Made by a program: the position numbers and the translations under genes. The notes under the pieces were generated by a model that searched no databases, had not been told where the DNA came from, and saw only the letters and a program-made list of their open reading frames with translations. Below, piece after piece: positions 50,501-62,896 of a stretch of DNA of 64,000 bases; position 1 is the first letter of the stretch; each line of letters begins with the position of its first letter. The stretch lies in assembly GCF_000524195.1 (NCBI RefSeq), contig NW_020170388.1, positions 145,118 through 209,117 of the forward strand, written 5' to 3'. The DNA comes from Echinococcus granulosus. Taxonomy: Eukaryota > Platyhelminthes > Cestoda > Cyclophyllidea > Taeniidae.

Positions 50501-51400
50501 GTTGAATAAAAAATTACTTAAGACCCTAGAAGGGTTTTATCAACTAGATATTAATACCATATCTTCGGGGACGTTCGAAAATGCATTGAAGCGGACCGTT
50601 GAATCCACTTATTGTATGCCCTTTGTTCACCCCTAGGGGAAATGGACGATAGATGGCTGAACAAAACATGATTGGATGGTAACTCAGTCTACAACATGAC
50701 GCAGATCAGACCACTTCCTCCTCTAGCCTCAAGTCATTCACACTTTGATGCATCTTCGGAAGTAACTCGAAAGCAATGAAACGTATAGAAGGAAAAAAAA
50801 ATAACAGTCACCGATTTAATGAAATAGAAATATTTGTTGACACTGAACTATATTTTGGAGATTCTTTAAACCACTGGCACAAGCATATTAAAGTGGGTAG
50901 GCATTCATGTGTAGCCGCACCTTCGAAAGCAACTCAAGAGCATTTGCTCAAGTGGAGGGAGGAGCGTAGCTACACTCTACTATCTTAATAAGATGGTTAT
51001 CATTACATTTGCGGTGAAATCAAAGGAGACCGTGGCAAACGAATGGCTTAACACAATTTAAGAACTCCAGCTAGCTCGCAGAGTTGCAGTATAGCCGAGA
51101 GTGAAATCCATTTCTCAACATCTACTTTAATCCCTCCAATAGAGGCAGATTCTGGCCAGCATTGAAACGCATATACATTTACTTCAAGGAATGCACCGAT
51201 GCTTATTGGCAGTGAAACAGATTCAGGAACCAATCAAACAAATATTCACATTTAGTATGAGCTCGAAAAAAGTTTCATCATGAAGATAAGCGTGGAGTAA
51301 TGTTTTCAACGAATTGAAGGGAATGTGTCGATTCTTATTGTTGGTACATTGCACCAGAGAAAGGGATTACAATAGGCGAAAAAAAAACAATTAAACGCAC
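41520..51400 (-). other. KCNH: KCNH intron containing the assembly gap
   Basis: This 9.88-kb interval (gap counted as 100) runs from donor GTGCGT (51395-51400) to acceptor CCTGCAG (41520). It contains ATATATATGTATATATG near 46547, a short CA tract near 47383, and the N run at 48281-48380. Frames such as the 143-codon minus-strand one at 44542-44973 have no recognisable domain. The true size is unknown because of the gap. Confidence 0.75.
48281..48380. other. assembly gap (100 N)
   Basis: Exactly 100 N, the conventional size for a gap of unknown length. Both edges carry the same AATAAAT motif (ccaataaat before, aataaatcaaataaatga after), which suggests an AAAT-type tandem repeat that was not assembled. 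Confidence 0.98.
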
Positions 51401-51688
51401 CTTCAAAGGCCCGGGTCGTCTTGAGCATGGTCTTGTAAACATGCATGCAAATGTCCGACTGGAGGCACTCGGGGAAAGAGCGTTGGACGACACTCATATC
51501 GATGCCGTAAGTGTAAGCCCATGCGTGGATAAAGTACTCCTCCAGCCGCTGCCTCAACTGTCCCGGAATCTGGTGGAAGCGGATGAACTCCTTGATGCGT
51601 AGCATCTGGGCATGGTAGCGCGCTGTGCCGCTGTAGAGCCGCTGAATGATGGCACTTACGTTGCCAAAGATGCTGGCGTACATAAGAG
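51401..51688 (-). CDS. KCNH: ERG-type K+ channel, end of S6 and C-linker exon
   Basis: The acceptor TTTTCAG ends at 51689. The first two bases complete a Ser codon begun in the pore exon, giving [20 protein letters not shown]. This is the lower S6, with the Tyr and Phe equivalent to hERG Y652 and F656 that form the known aromatic drug site. The C-linker follows: [20 protein letters not shown], then [20 protein letters not shown], and [20 protein letters not shown], all highly conserved in the ERG subfamily rather than EAG or ELK. The exon ends TRAFEG with the last Gly codon split, at GAAG|GTGCGT. 288 bp. Confidence 0.97.
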
Positions 51689-54600
51689 CTGAAAAGCGTC
51701 GAAGGAAAAAAATGGAGAGCCTTCCGCGTCTACACCTTTGGGGAGCAGAGAGCTTCTAAAAAGTTCAGGTGGTTTTTAAATCCTCGAATTGTGAGCAGAC
51801 ATGCCGACATCAATAGTGTCGTAGTCCTGAGAAATTGAATCCTCTCAAACATTGTCGTCAGATTCCTTAGGGCTTAGAATTTGAACTCCTAAGAACTTTT
51901 TTTATCGTAGAAAAGCAAACATTGCCGGCGTTGGGAAAACGCGAAACTTCAACGCGGATGACGGGGAGCATGTCGTGCCACCCCACTTTTCCCACGAGAT
52001 CACAAGACATACTGTAGTTTGCATCCAAACATTTAAGACGGAAAATTTTTATTCCTTTGAGTAGAATCTGCGTGAACAAAGAGCGAATGGTGGGAAATAT
52101 GCATACTCACGGTATCCATGATGCTTTATCATTCATTTTTTTGATAGGAACCACTTTGTCAATAGAACTGTCAATAAAAACTCCTTCAATGCTGCCACTC
52201 GACCCTTCGGAATTGAAAAACACAACCCCTTGATAAAACGCTTATCCTGCTTCATCACAGAGAAAAAGGTAATATGGTTGCGGAAGTCGACAGAAACCAC
52301 AGGAAAGAGATGAAGACAAGGACGCTTCCGTAATTCCATACAGACTATATCCAGCTATTTAAGAGGATTATCAAGTCATAGATCGGTAAAGTTGCTCGGA
52401 AAAGATCTCTCAGGCTTCAGCAAGATAATGGTTTTTCTAAAAACGGCATTCACAAGTGAAGATTGCAAAGTCGAAGATTTCCATGATCACGTTTCCCATG
52501 AATTCAAAACTTTAGATGACTGCTTGAGGCGTCCTTGAGAGGATTGTCAAAAAGAATGCTCAAAACACCAGGAACTTGTTGATATCTTGCCTAATCAACA
52601 CTAAAGCTGGCATAAAAAACGCGTAAAACTAGTCTGAGAACCGCATCAAGGGTGGTGCTGGTTTCATATTTCCCGACCTCATTATTAAATTCGACAAATG
52701 ATGAACTGGAAGTTTAAAAATGCAATCCACTTCAACTTCAGCGATGCTGCATAAACAAACATAGAAAGATTACTCCGAGTATGGGATTTACTAATTCCTT
52801 TCAACCAAACGATTTGAAAACCCAATGTGAAGCTAAGACAATCGGATGGATTATGCCGGTAAGCACCAAAACTACCTGTGTTAGCATCAACCCTGGGAGG
52901 ATGGGGGGTATTAATAATCTAACCCAATTTTTTAATCCAAAACAAATAAACCCGAATCGCTATAGGTCAACAATGAGGATTTCAAAAGAACTGACATTTC
53001 AAGAGCACAATTCCAATAACTGGATGGCCGGATCTTGTTACTATGACAGCGGAAGTAAGTCCGAGTTTTTCCCGCCGAAAATAACTAGGATCGAAATAAC
53101 CAGACCCCAGGCAGTTAAGATTCGCAATGATAAATGGCGAAGTTAGAGCACTCATAGAAGGCCTACTTCTTAAGGAGATATTCCAGTGGATAGAAAGTTC
53201 AATCTTGTCATTGTGGAAGAATGAATGAGATTTTGATGCGGAAACAGAGAAAACGTGTCGCTTTTTACAGATAATAGCCTCGAACACAATGGTATCAAGA
53301 CTGGAAAGTACTCGTTTATCTGGCCTAGGGACAAAACTATGCACTTAAACCATTGGAAAAGGTTTAAAAGGAACGACCATTTTAAGCCAAACATCACTAC
53401 TGGGATGTTATAAATTATGAAAAAAGGATACGAAGACTTCCAACCACTGAAGGAATGCGTTCCACAGTTAGAAACCTCAATCAGATGATAGAGGAGAAAG
53501 AATACTCCATTTAGACTTAAAGTTGATCAGAGAATGGTTTGTATATGCAGTTTCAGCTGGATAGGTCTCAGTAAAGAAAGAGGTCGTAGTCGTTTGATCA
53601 GGATCATTGCAGGTGTCTAATGGAAAGATCAAAGGGCATACTAATTCAATAATTCAAAAGTAAGACTACTAGGAAAAGTAAAATTCAGCGGGTTCTTCCT
53701 GGTAAACATAAAAAATAATGCCTAAAACATAAGAAGAGAGACCGATCCAAGAGTGTTGGCGAACAGTCAACAAGGATTTCAAGGAGTCCATAATTTTGAT
53801 AATGTGTCTACTGACCAGGAAGCCAGATATTGCTGGGACATAGATAATTTAGGTGCTTTTTACAAATCGAAATCTCGAGAACAATGAAAAGGGAACAGTG
53901 GTATGGCACCCAGTCCTCTATTCAACCAGCAAAGTGGTCCTATGCGGAGATGGAGACTTTCAATGGTCTGACCTAGGGGGTATTAAGAGGGTAGTAAATC
54001 CCTTGGGGTAATGTGAAGTAAAGCAACAGAGCAATGATTAATAGTACACCCGAGGTGAATCGGAAACGGGTACTAGCAAATCAATCAAGGCCAACTGGGA
54101 GAGGACAAAGATAGAGAGTTTAAAGGCTATATAGGGGTGGATAACTCTATCATTTACTGCAAATGTATTGGTGTACATTCACAGGCAAACGTAGATGGAG
54201 ACAAATCGCAAACCTCCACCTCGGTTAGCCGTAAACCAATGTAATTTGTTCGGGGAAAAGCATTTTCCAAAAGCCAATATCCGTAGATGATGCAAGAAGA
54301 ACCAATAGTGCATCGTTAAGCAACAAAAGGATGTGTATTTTAGTTGCCTATTCACGCGGACCCTTCAGTTGCAGCAGTTTGACTACCATACTGGGTGGCA
54401 TGGCGTCCTGTTCCTGTCATTTGCGCTAGTAGTCTCCCAGCCTTTCTGGAGGTTGATTGACTGATGTTCCCAAATTACGTATCCAGATATGATTGAAGCA
54501 CCAAATGCGGTACCATACGGTATAGGGGACTGTCAATAGCACGGACGTGGAAGTCAGTAAACAATCATGAACAGATTGGGCAGAAATGATCAATCCAGCC

Positions 54601-56660
54601 TTGGATTTCTGACCGCATTATTCCCACCTCTTCAAATCTCCTAAATTAAATTGCATACCCTAAATATTCAAGTGCATTAAAAAGATTCCGTGGTTAAGCT
54701 CATCCATCTATTCATCCAAAATTGCCTTCCTAGACTGTCTGAAAGGACAATGAAAGTTGCTCTAATGACGAAGTTGTTTGAGATGAAAATTACTTTTGGG
54801 TCAGTCTTTGCAGACCTCAGGGAAGATCAAAGAAGTATTAAGGGATCCAAGTAAGTTTCAACTGGTAGCCCTTTCAGACAATGAAGTCGAAAGAGATAAA
54901 ACCATTAAATAGCTGGAACAAATTCATATCGAGGCGAACAGCCAAAACCCATGTTTTCTTCCAAATAGGACTAAAATGCTCCACTTAAGATAAATCTAAG
55001 AGTTTAGTCTTTTTTAAGGAAAAGACAACACAGACTAAATAAAATCAGTTTGTTGTTGCAGCAACGCATGTATCAAAAAGAAAAGTAAATTATTTTAAGA
55101 TGAAATCGCAGTCCTTCTTTTATAAGGCAGTACTTGACTATGAATGAAACACACACATTCCATCATGTCAAATGAACAATATGGGGAAACTCCAGGAAGT
55201 ACTTTGACGGTTTATTGATATATAATGCCTTGAGATGAATAACAAATTGTGACACAAAGTGCTGTCAGAACGGCAACGCTCAAAATGATGCAAAGGAACT
55301 AAAAAAACCCTCTTGGCCGTGAGAATGCCGGTGTTTGAGGACGTTTACGGTCAAAACGTAGGATTCTGCGCCACTGCGATTTGTGACTTGAAAAACCTTT
55401 TGACTACTAAATTATCGAGGAAATTGAGATGAGAGGTCATTTTTAACATAATTTTTTGCCTATTGCGATTCATAGCAAATATAAACACTACAACCGCTCA
55501 ATCCACTGGGTATTGGAGAAACAGTGTCACTTAAAAATTTAGACACTAGCTAAACACCGTAGCAGAATGAAAGAAACTTCAATTTTACAAAGATAGCCAC
55601 ACCGACTTTTTGGTCATCCGTCAATTCGCTTATACGCTGGTAGAACAAATCATTTCATTGTCACTTAACCGAGTTACAAATCATCGGTTCTTCCCAACTC
55701 ACACGCTTCTTAGTTTCTTCAGAGAAAAACACATTGATGCCAGCGAAAGCAAATCCATTCGGAGAGCTCAGCCTCTCTTCCGGTTAGTTGGACAATACTA
55801 CACCAAAGTGTTATAGAAGAAAGCTATCTATTGCAGATGTATGAATCCGCAGCGGGCCATGATCAAGAGACCATGGAGACCGCATCACCTTTTGACAAAC
55901 GTGACAATTTCAAGTTTTGCAATGGCTACTGCTAACGAAGGGAGAGCGTAGGCGAATAATGTAAATCGGCCTCAAGGAAGTGCCTCCATTGAAAGAATGA
56001 GAAAGGAGAGAAATGTAGACGTCTCATCATACGCAAAAGTGATTAACACACACAATGCCTAACAAATTATTCTCTATGCCACATTTTGCGATAAGAAATA
56101 ACGTGATGACAATCATATGATTTTTGCATTCGCCTCGCAGTATGTAATCACATATGATTGGCTTATGAAGGTCTAAGCCGTCAGGAGTGACCGTCGAGAA
56201 CCTCGAGGATGACAATTAAAAAGAAGAAAATGGTTATGCAGAAATGGCATTTGTTTTGAACAGTTGACTTAACTATGCAGACCATTTTGACCTCTCCCAA
56301 TTCGACCTCCGTGTCAGTATTCTGAAGTCCTGGTCATATCACCTCCCAGATTTTCTATGCATTAGCAATAAAATCACCACACTCGTCTGCCCCACGACGT
56401 CACCAGGGGTAACCGAGGCACCAGAACCTTCCCAGTGTTTTATAGATATGGACAGTTCAGTACGCGGCGAAAAGCACACCGCTTTCTCATCATCATAAAT
56501 TAAAAGTCTACGGAGTCTACTCGGCTTTTGGATACGTAACAAGTAGGATTTGCTGAAACTTGTGAACCCCGACAGGCATAGTCTTGACGCGTATGAAGGA
56601 GTGAGTGTTTCACACGGAATGAAAAAAAGAGAAGTAAACCGTTAGAGCAACAAGACTTAC
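51689..56660 (-). other. KCNH: KCNH intron
   Basis: This 4.97-kb intron has a donor GTAAGT (56655-56660) and an acceptor TTTTCAG. It contains a block at about 54426-54446 (ctagtagtctcccagccttt) resembling the middle of the TRIM LTRs, so an old related insertion is possible. No gene is seen in it. Confidence 0.8.
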
Positions 56661-56902
56661 AACCAACAAGCATCACCACAATAGAGAAGATCTTCTCCGC
56701 ATTGGTGTTGGGACTGACATTACCAAAGCCGATGGAGGTGAGGCTGGAGAAAGTGAAGTAGAGCGCGGTTATGTACTTCGTCTGTAAAGTGGGCCCGGAG
56801 CAGGGACTCTCATTGTAGAACTGTCGTGTCTGCTCCGCCAGAGTTGCCAACCACCCGATCTTCGTGGAGCTGTGCTGGTGTTCCGCGTTACCGATTGCGT
56901 AC
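56661..56902 (-). CDS. KCNH: ERG-type K+ channel, turret, pore and upper S6 exon
   Basis: The acceptor TTATTACAG lies before G at 56902, which completes the Trp of ...ACIW|YAIGN. The extracellular turret ([20 protein letters not shown]) holds an N-glycosylation motif NES at the place where hERG has its glycosylated Asn. The pore helix and filter read [24 protein letters not shown], rather than the GYGD of most K+ channels, marks the ERG group, and the Ser residues equivalent to hERG S620 and S631, needed for fast C-type inactivation, are present. Upper S6 reads [12 protein letters not shown]. The exon ends with one base of a Ser codon at T|GTAAGT. The channel conducts K+ across the plasma membrane and probably shapes repolarisation in nerve or muscle. 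Confidence 0.98.
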
Positions 56903-59900
56903 CTGTAATAAATAAAAGAGAAATTAGCCTCCACAATACGCAGAGCTCTCTAACAATTATTTTATCTCTCACTAGTGTGGTGGAATGATAAATATGAGCA
57001 TTCAACTAGGACAGTCATCTCCCACATCTGCTGCTTCCGGAGGTGTCCCAATATCTCCTGATAGAAGAAAAGTACCACTTTTCACTGACATCAGAAGATG
57101 CCTGGTGTAGATGACTTAAAGCACGAGGAGTCACAATGGAAGGACTACCGAAACGGCATCGGCTTTTGGTAACTAGCTTACTCTCAAGTTCTGGGTAGCA
57201 GAAGGAGGTCAAATTGAAAAAAAAATTACTTTTAAAGAAGAGCTTACAAAAGTAGCATCCTTATGAGCTGATGACACATTTCTATGTGCTATAAGAAAAC
57301 TACGTGTCTGAAAAGCTATACGAAAGGAATGTACACACTGTAGGAATGTTTCTAATGGACCTCACCTAACGGAGGTCGTGATGTCTAGAAATTCCATCTT
57401 AAACCACGGCATACACAAGCATTGATGAAAAAACGGAACTCGCGATTGATCACAGATCAAAAAACTAATCGAGAAGACCAAAGCAGGCGCTTGAAGCAGG
57501 ACTGCGCAGCGGAACCATACTTGTTCCACTTGTGCAATTGAATACGCAGGCCTTTGTAGTCTCTCGAGGCATAGACCTATTCTGATAGTCTACCAGGGCT
57601 TCCATATCCCAAAGTAGGGTTATTTCCATATTTCTATGCTATACAATATCATCAAGAACAATTCAGGCGTCACACCAGACCAATAAACCAACAATAAGAA
57701 CCGAAATCCAGTCGCATATTCCAAATGGCGGTTGTTAGATCTTTTAGTTGGGAGAATTGGAATTAGAAGGAATAGTTGACGTAGGATTGTCAATACCACT
57801 CGCCTGGGAGGAAGTGAAGTTGTAAGTCACTCCCTTTCTGATTCCCAAAAAGTGGTCATATAGTGCAAAATCGCCTATGCAATGGGATCTATGCGAGTGA
57901 TATGATCATGAGGAGTTGTATCATGACCGCGTGCCCGTAAACTTCCCCACCTTTTTATAATTTCGTCAAATGATTTCGACAAATATTAAAAGATGCAAAA
58001 GTTAATGAAAACCAGGCTTTAGGCCACAAAACCAACATCACTAGTTTTTTAGCTGGCGAATACTAGATTACGACAATTATTTTGCAATGAAGACACACTT
58101 CGAAGATATCATTCGGTCTAAATCACGGGATGGGATCTATTGGGCCATCCATCCTCCTTACCCTCCTGGTTGCCTCGAATGACCCAGCACTGTGCGAGTA
58201 GCAGTCACATCAAATCTTGCTGCATTCAAAACACTTTTGACTCAATTCAGGTCACATACATGACCTTGAAGTTTGTTTTGAAATTAATAATGTCGGCCAG
58301 AACAGAACTTCCCACTTCAGCAATCGACCAACGTGCTACAAAATCACTAGCCTACAAGAACTTTCCAAAAATCAACGTGCGTTGGTATATCCAGCTGTCT
58401 GTACCATTGTAGTAGCTTCACAACGGTATTCCAGAGGAGACTGAATTCGAATACTCCTTACTCGTAAGATGGTGACATTTCGGTCTAAAGGTTGTAAATA
58501 TTTCCCTTTTCCATACCTAAACCCAAGCGTTGAAAATGGCAAAGGTTGTCAACAGCCGAATTGAATATTCAGACCAGTCAATAACCGATCACCTAGGATT
58601 TTAAAAGACAAATGCCCACATGTGAGTTTGACAGAAGAGCACCTCACAGCCAATAATGACCTCGTAACCCAATTCGATGACTCACTAAAGAATTAGAGCA
58701 TCTTCGTTCAGAGGATTAAATCCGCCCACTTACTGAAAGAATATTACCCATCATGATGCGATGGAGCAGGCTCAAATGTAACTCTTAAATGAGCTCTAAG
58801 CCGCCAAAGCATCAGTCGTGAAGCAAGACTAATTTGCCTCGCAAAGCTTTAATAATCCTCACACCTGTAGCCTCAATATCAGCGCCCTATTGGACAGGAG
58901 CTGCGAAAAATCAGGGACATTATCGTTATCATTGGCCGAATTAAAAAGCATCCACCTATGCATAAACATTAAGGCTCATCGTGTTGCTAATGGAACATTA
59001 AAGTGACGTCAATGGCGTCGCAATAGAATGCAAATGACACGCAACCAATTCAATTCTCACCTCTGTACGGTTTGCTTAGATCAATGGCTTCTCCAAATAA
59101 GGCCTCCACTGTGAGATTCAGACCATTTTTCCCAAACAGTACACGTAAATTTAAACTTTTGACCTTGAAAAAGAAAGCGAATTTTATGCTGTCAAAACTG
59201 TCAAAGTCATTCTTGAGGTGGCAGAACAGAACTCCGGTTCCTTAACAGTTAGGCTTTCAGGTGACTTCCTTCTCTTTTCTATAAATTACTTTTTGATGGA
59301 GGGTTCCCTGTAAATAAGCACCAATCAGACTTCCAGCAATGATAGTTTGGAACTGTCTAAAAATTTAAATAAGTGACTTCATATTCTGGATACATGTGTG
59401 GCATAGATATGTATCATCCACCACAATTCTTTCATTTTCAAGCATTGTTTTTAATACCCACATTATCCCCTGAACCGCTAAACTGCCCGAACAACACAGC
59501 AGTTGTTTTGAAAACAATCCAAAATAGTCGCAGTTATGATAATATGATTTTATCTTTCATCAACGTGAATTGAAGCGATAGGTTAACATGTTTGTCGCCA
59601 GGGTTTTTGTAAAAAGTCAACCCTTACGAACGATAAAATATGTGCTCCCTATGTAATAATTGCGCTGCAATGATACTCGGGAAAATTAAAACAAACCTTT
59701 ATCTCCAGATTGGGAATATCCTACGTCTCCTTATTGTTTGAAGTGAATTAGTGTGTTCGCCATGGGGTCCGGTGTGAAAAGCTATCATGAACTGATCAAG
59801 AGCACGTCGTACACTAGTGGCACTGATAGCGTACTGTTGAGGAATGTCCATTAAGAAAGTTCACTCGTAAAGTGAAGTATCCACAGGGCCATTTCGTGTC

Positions 59901-62741
59901 GTTCCTGCATTCTGATATCTTTTCAAGTTGGCACGCTCCTCGGGGTGATTTCAAAAGCCCATAATGCAAACTGGGTCCAAAATTTGTTGCAACTTATCTG
60001 CCTAGACGGTAACTCTTGCAACGGCCTAATGCCATCTGTTTTGGCTAACATTCATTTCGGCAGTTGTCACTTGACTTGGCAATAAGGAGGTAGGTGGTGA
60101 CTCAACAGGCCTTGCTTTTCCAAAGATGTAGAATTTCCGCCTATTTTGAGAGTCAATCAGGAGGAGCGGGAGCTGTAAAGAATCTTGACATGGTAAATTA
60201 ACTTGACAGACGAATTGAAAAAACATTTGTTTTCGCAGAATAGTGGCCCGTGCTGTTCCTTGCCAAAAAATTACCTCACGTGGATATTTTTTTCATCGCT
60301 TTTTTATTTTACCATGGAAATTGGCTTTAGTTTTCACTCAAAATCAATTCAACCCTCAACTGGATAAGTGTACGAAATCTCGTAATTGAGGCCAATACCT
60401 CCGTGCTTACTGGTATTCCTGCAACCCATTTTCTTCGCAATGGGGATCGTACATTTTGAAGCGGACATGAGACACAAAATACAACTTAAATGAAGTCCAC
60501 TATGCGGGAACACGAAACTTCTACCGACGATGTATACTTCATTGGTAAAAATGGATGATAAGGTGCCGTCGGAGTAATGCTTGCTCGACAACTCCACTAA
60601 CAAAGAGTGCAAAAATATCAACTAAAGTAATGCTATACCTTTTTATTACACAAAAATGGACTTAAAATCAATCCGAGAGTCCACATTTAAACGGAAGAGG
60701 CAGTTAAGTCCTACAATATTAAGGGAGCTCCTCAAAGATCTTAATGTGTTTCAGGAAGGCCCCTCCACCGCCGCCTCATAAAAAGGGAATACGAAGATCT
60801 ACCTCCAAACTCTAGAGACGGCTATCAGACCTGGACTTGAAAAAAGTGCTTCGAGAAGACCCTAAACGTTTCAACGAGACCAAACCTGTCAACCAGTATG
60901 CGTGACCCAGGGATGAGTTGTCATTTACTTTAACAATACCGTTACCCGTGGTGTTTTAATCCCCTAACCTTTCCTAGTACTAATGTTCGGAGGACAATCA
61001 ACAAGCATACCTACGACATTAAGAGCACATTCGTGTCTGCTAAAACAGGTTTTACGACTGGCATGGATAAATGGCGTCTGGAGAACGAGAGTAATCATTA
61101 CAGAAATTATATCATAGAAGCAATCAAATTTCCATGGGAGTCGATGTGTGCCAAATTCTATAACACTACTTCTTACCACCTACAATCTCCTTCACACTAC
61201 AAATCCATTCCCTAATGGATGACAAACATCGAACATTTGGAAGAGGACAAGGAATACAAATCAACGGCAGTTGCTCCCGTACCTCCAAAATTCAAATAAA
61301 CCTCTGTTTCTTTCCTACCAGTGTCCTGAACAACTAGACAACACCATGATGGCATCGATCAACCAGTTTGAACACGGTATAGGCTTAAAGTCAAATAGCC
61401 CAATATGTCGACTAACACCATAGCTGCATAGTTACTGCGGTGAAGTTAATCGACAATTTAATCAAATTCAATGGGTTTATTTCAGAATGAAGAAACCAGC
61501 ACTCGCCAACCACAGAAATAACCCGACCAAAACCCACAAAACGCGCCCACAAATGTCGTTTTTTTTTTCAAATTTATGATAAGCCAAAGCTTAGGCATGT
61601 GAATTCCCGCTCAAATCAAGTGGTCAGACTTCAGCAGCTACCAACGCGTATCAGAATGATATTTAGTGCACACTATGTGCTTGGCTGCGTGGGCTATTGC
61701 AGTATTCAGCGCTCCGACTTCCGTGTTGTTAGCATGGAAAAAAAGGTGAGTGGCACAGTGTCTACGCCATCCAAACCACTGATATACCGGCCCTCCAGTA
61801 GATATATAATTTTGCTACCCCTAGACTCGTAGGCCTTATATCGCCTTCGGGGGATAACTCGAAGGCTATATGGGAGTAGAGGGGGAAGAAGGGGAGGGGA
61901 GCGTTTCCAAACCCACAATCCCTATTTCGCCGGATGGATATTATCCCGGTGCGTCGTGAAAAGAAACACGTAAAGTGAATGATAATCTGTGGTGGCTCAC
62001 AAGAGAGGGGCTACAGAAGAAACATCGAATTTCGGGAGTCATACCAATCCCAAACTATCTATAATGGCCAGTGATGAAGCGAAACCACTCTTTAATGATT
62101 TAAAATCATTCTTTAAGACGAGCTTACTATAATGATAACGACAACAGTGATATGTAACCACATTTTGAAAACTCGATATCCTTCGTGGAGCGAAAAGCTG
62201 CGTAACGTAGATGGACGACTGGACAGCACTAACGTGGAAACATAAATTGAGAGAAAAAGTCAAAAACGTAATTTGCCTTAGAGATTACCAGTATTATTAA
62301 ATATTGCCGCTTTTAGCTAAAGGTTCCAATGAAAAGCGACTTGCACATGAAATACGCCTGCCTTAGAACATCGTCCAGCCTCAAATAAAGCATGAGAATC
62401 ATTACGCTCTCAAAATCTCTCGATGATAATAGTGAAATCATAATATGAACTTTGAACTCATTCATTGTGAGTGCTGAAACAGAAGGGTGACCTCGGAGGA
62501 TGCCAAAGATGGCGCTCAAAGAAATGGTCCCCATTCTAACCATATAAAATGATTACCTGGACCTTCTCAGTTTCCTGCAAATCAACACGCCTGTAGCACA
62601 GAGCTCGTACTCAAACCATTTGCCATTGGGGTCTCAGGTCTTCCCAACACCTATAGTACATGTGTCCGATAGACTTGTATACCCTATTATGCCATTAGAG
62701 CTAACAAGGGTACCACAGGTCAAAAGAGCTGAATGACTCAC
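56903..62741 (-). other. KCNH: KCNH intron
   Basis: This 5.84-kb intron runs between donor GTGAGT (62736-62741) and acceptor TTATTACAG. I see no gene or recognisable repeat inside it. Confidence 0.8.
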
Positions 62742-62896
62742 CAAATGCATGCCAGCCAGTGAGCGATGAGAACAAAGACGGAGGTGAGGAGGACGAGAAT
62801 TGCGGTGCCATACTCCGAATATCGATCCAACTTGCGCGCCACGTTGATAAGGCGCAGTAGACGGGCCGATTTCAGCAGTCCGATTAGCGCAGTAGG
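62742..62896 (-). CDS. KCNH: ERG-type K+ channel, S4-S5 exon
   Basis: The acceptor CACCTCTAG ends at 62897. The exon opens in phase 0 with [20 protein letters not shown], the S4 voltage sensor, followed by [10 protein letters not shown] (S4-S5 linker with the Asp and Arg/Tyr equivalents of hERG D540-Y542) and [21 protein letters not shown]5. The exon ends ATTTG|GTGAGT with the Trp codon split. S4 keeps K and R residues equivalent to K525, R528, R531, R537 and K538, but the position equivalent to R534 is Asn (codon AAC). This frame is not the longest open frame at this place, so it is easy to miss. 155 bp. Confidence 0.96.
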
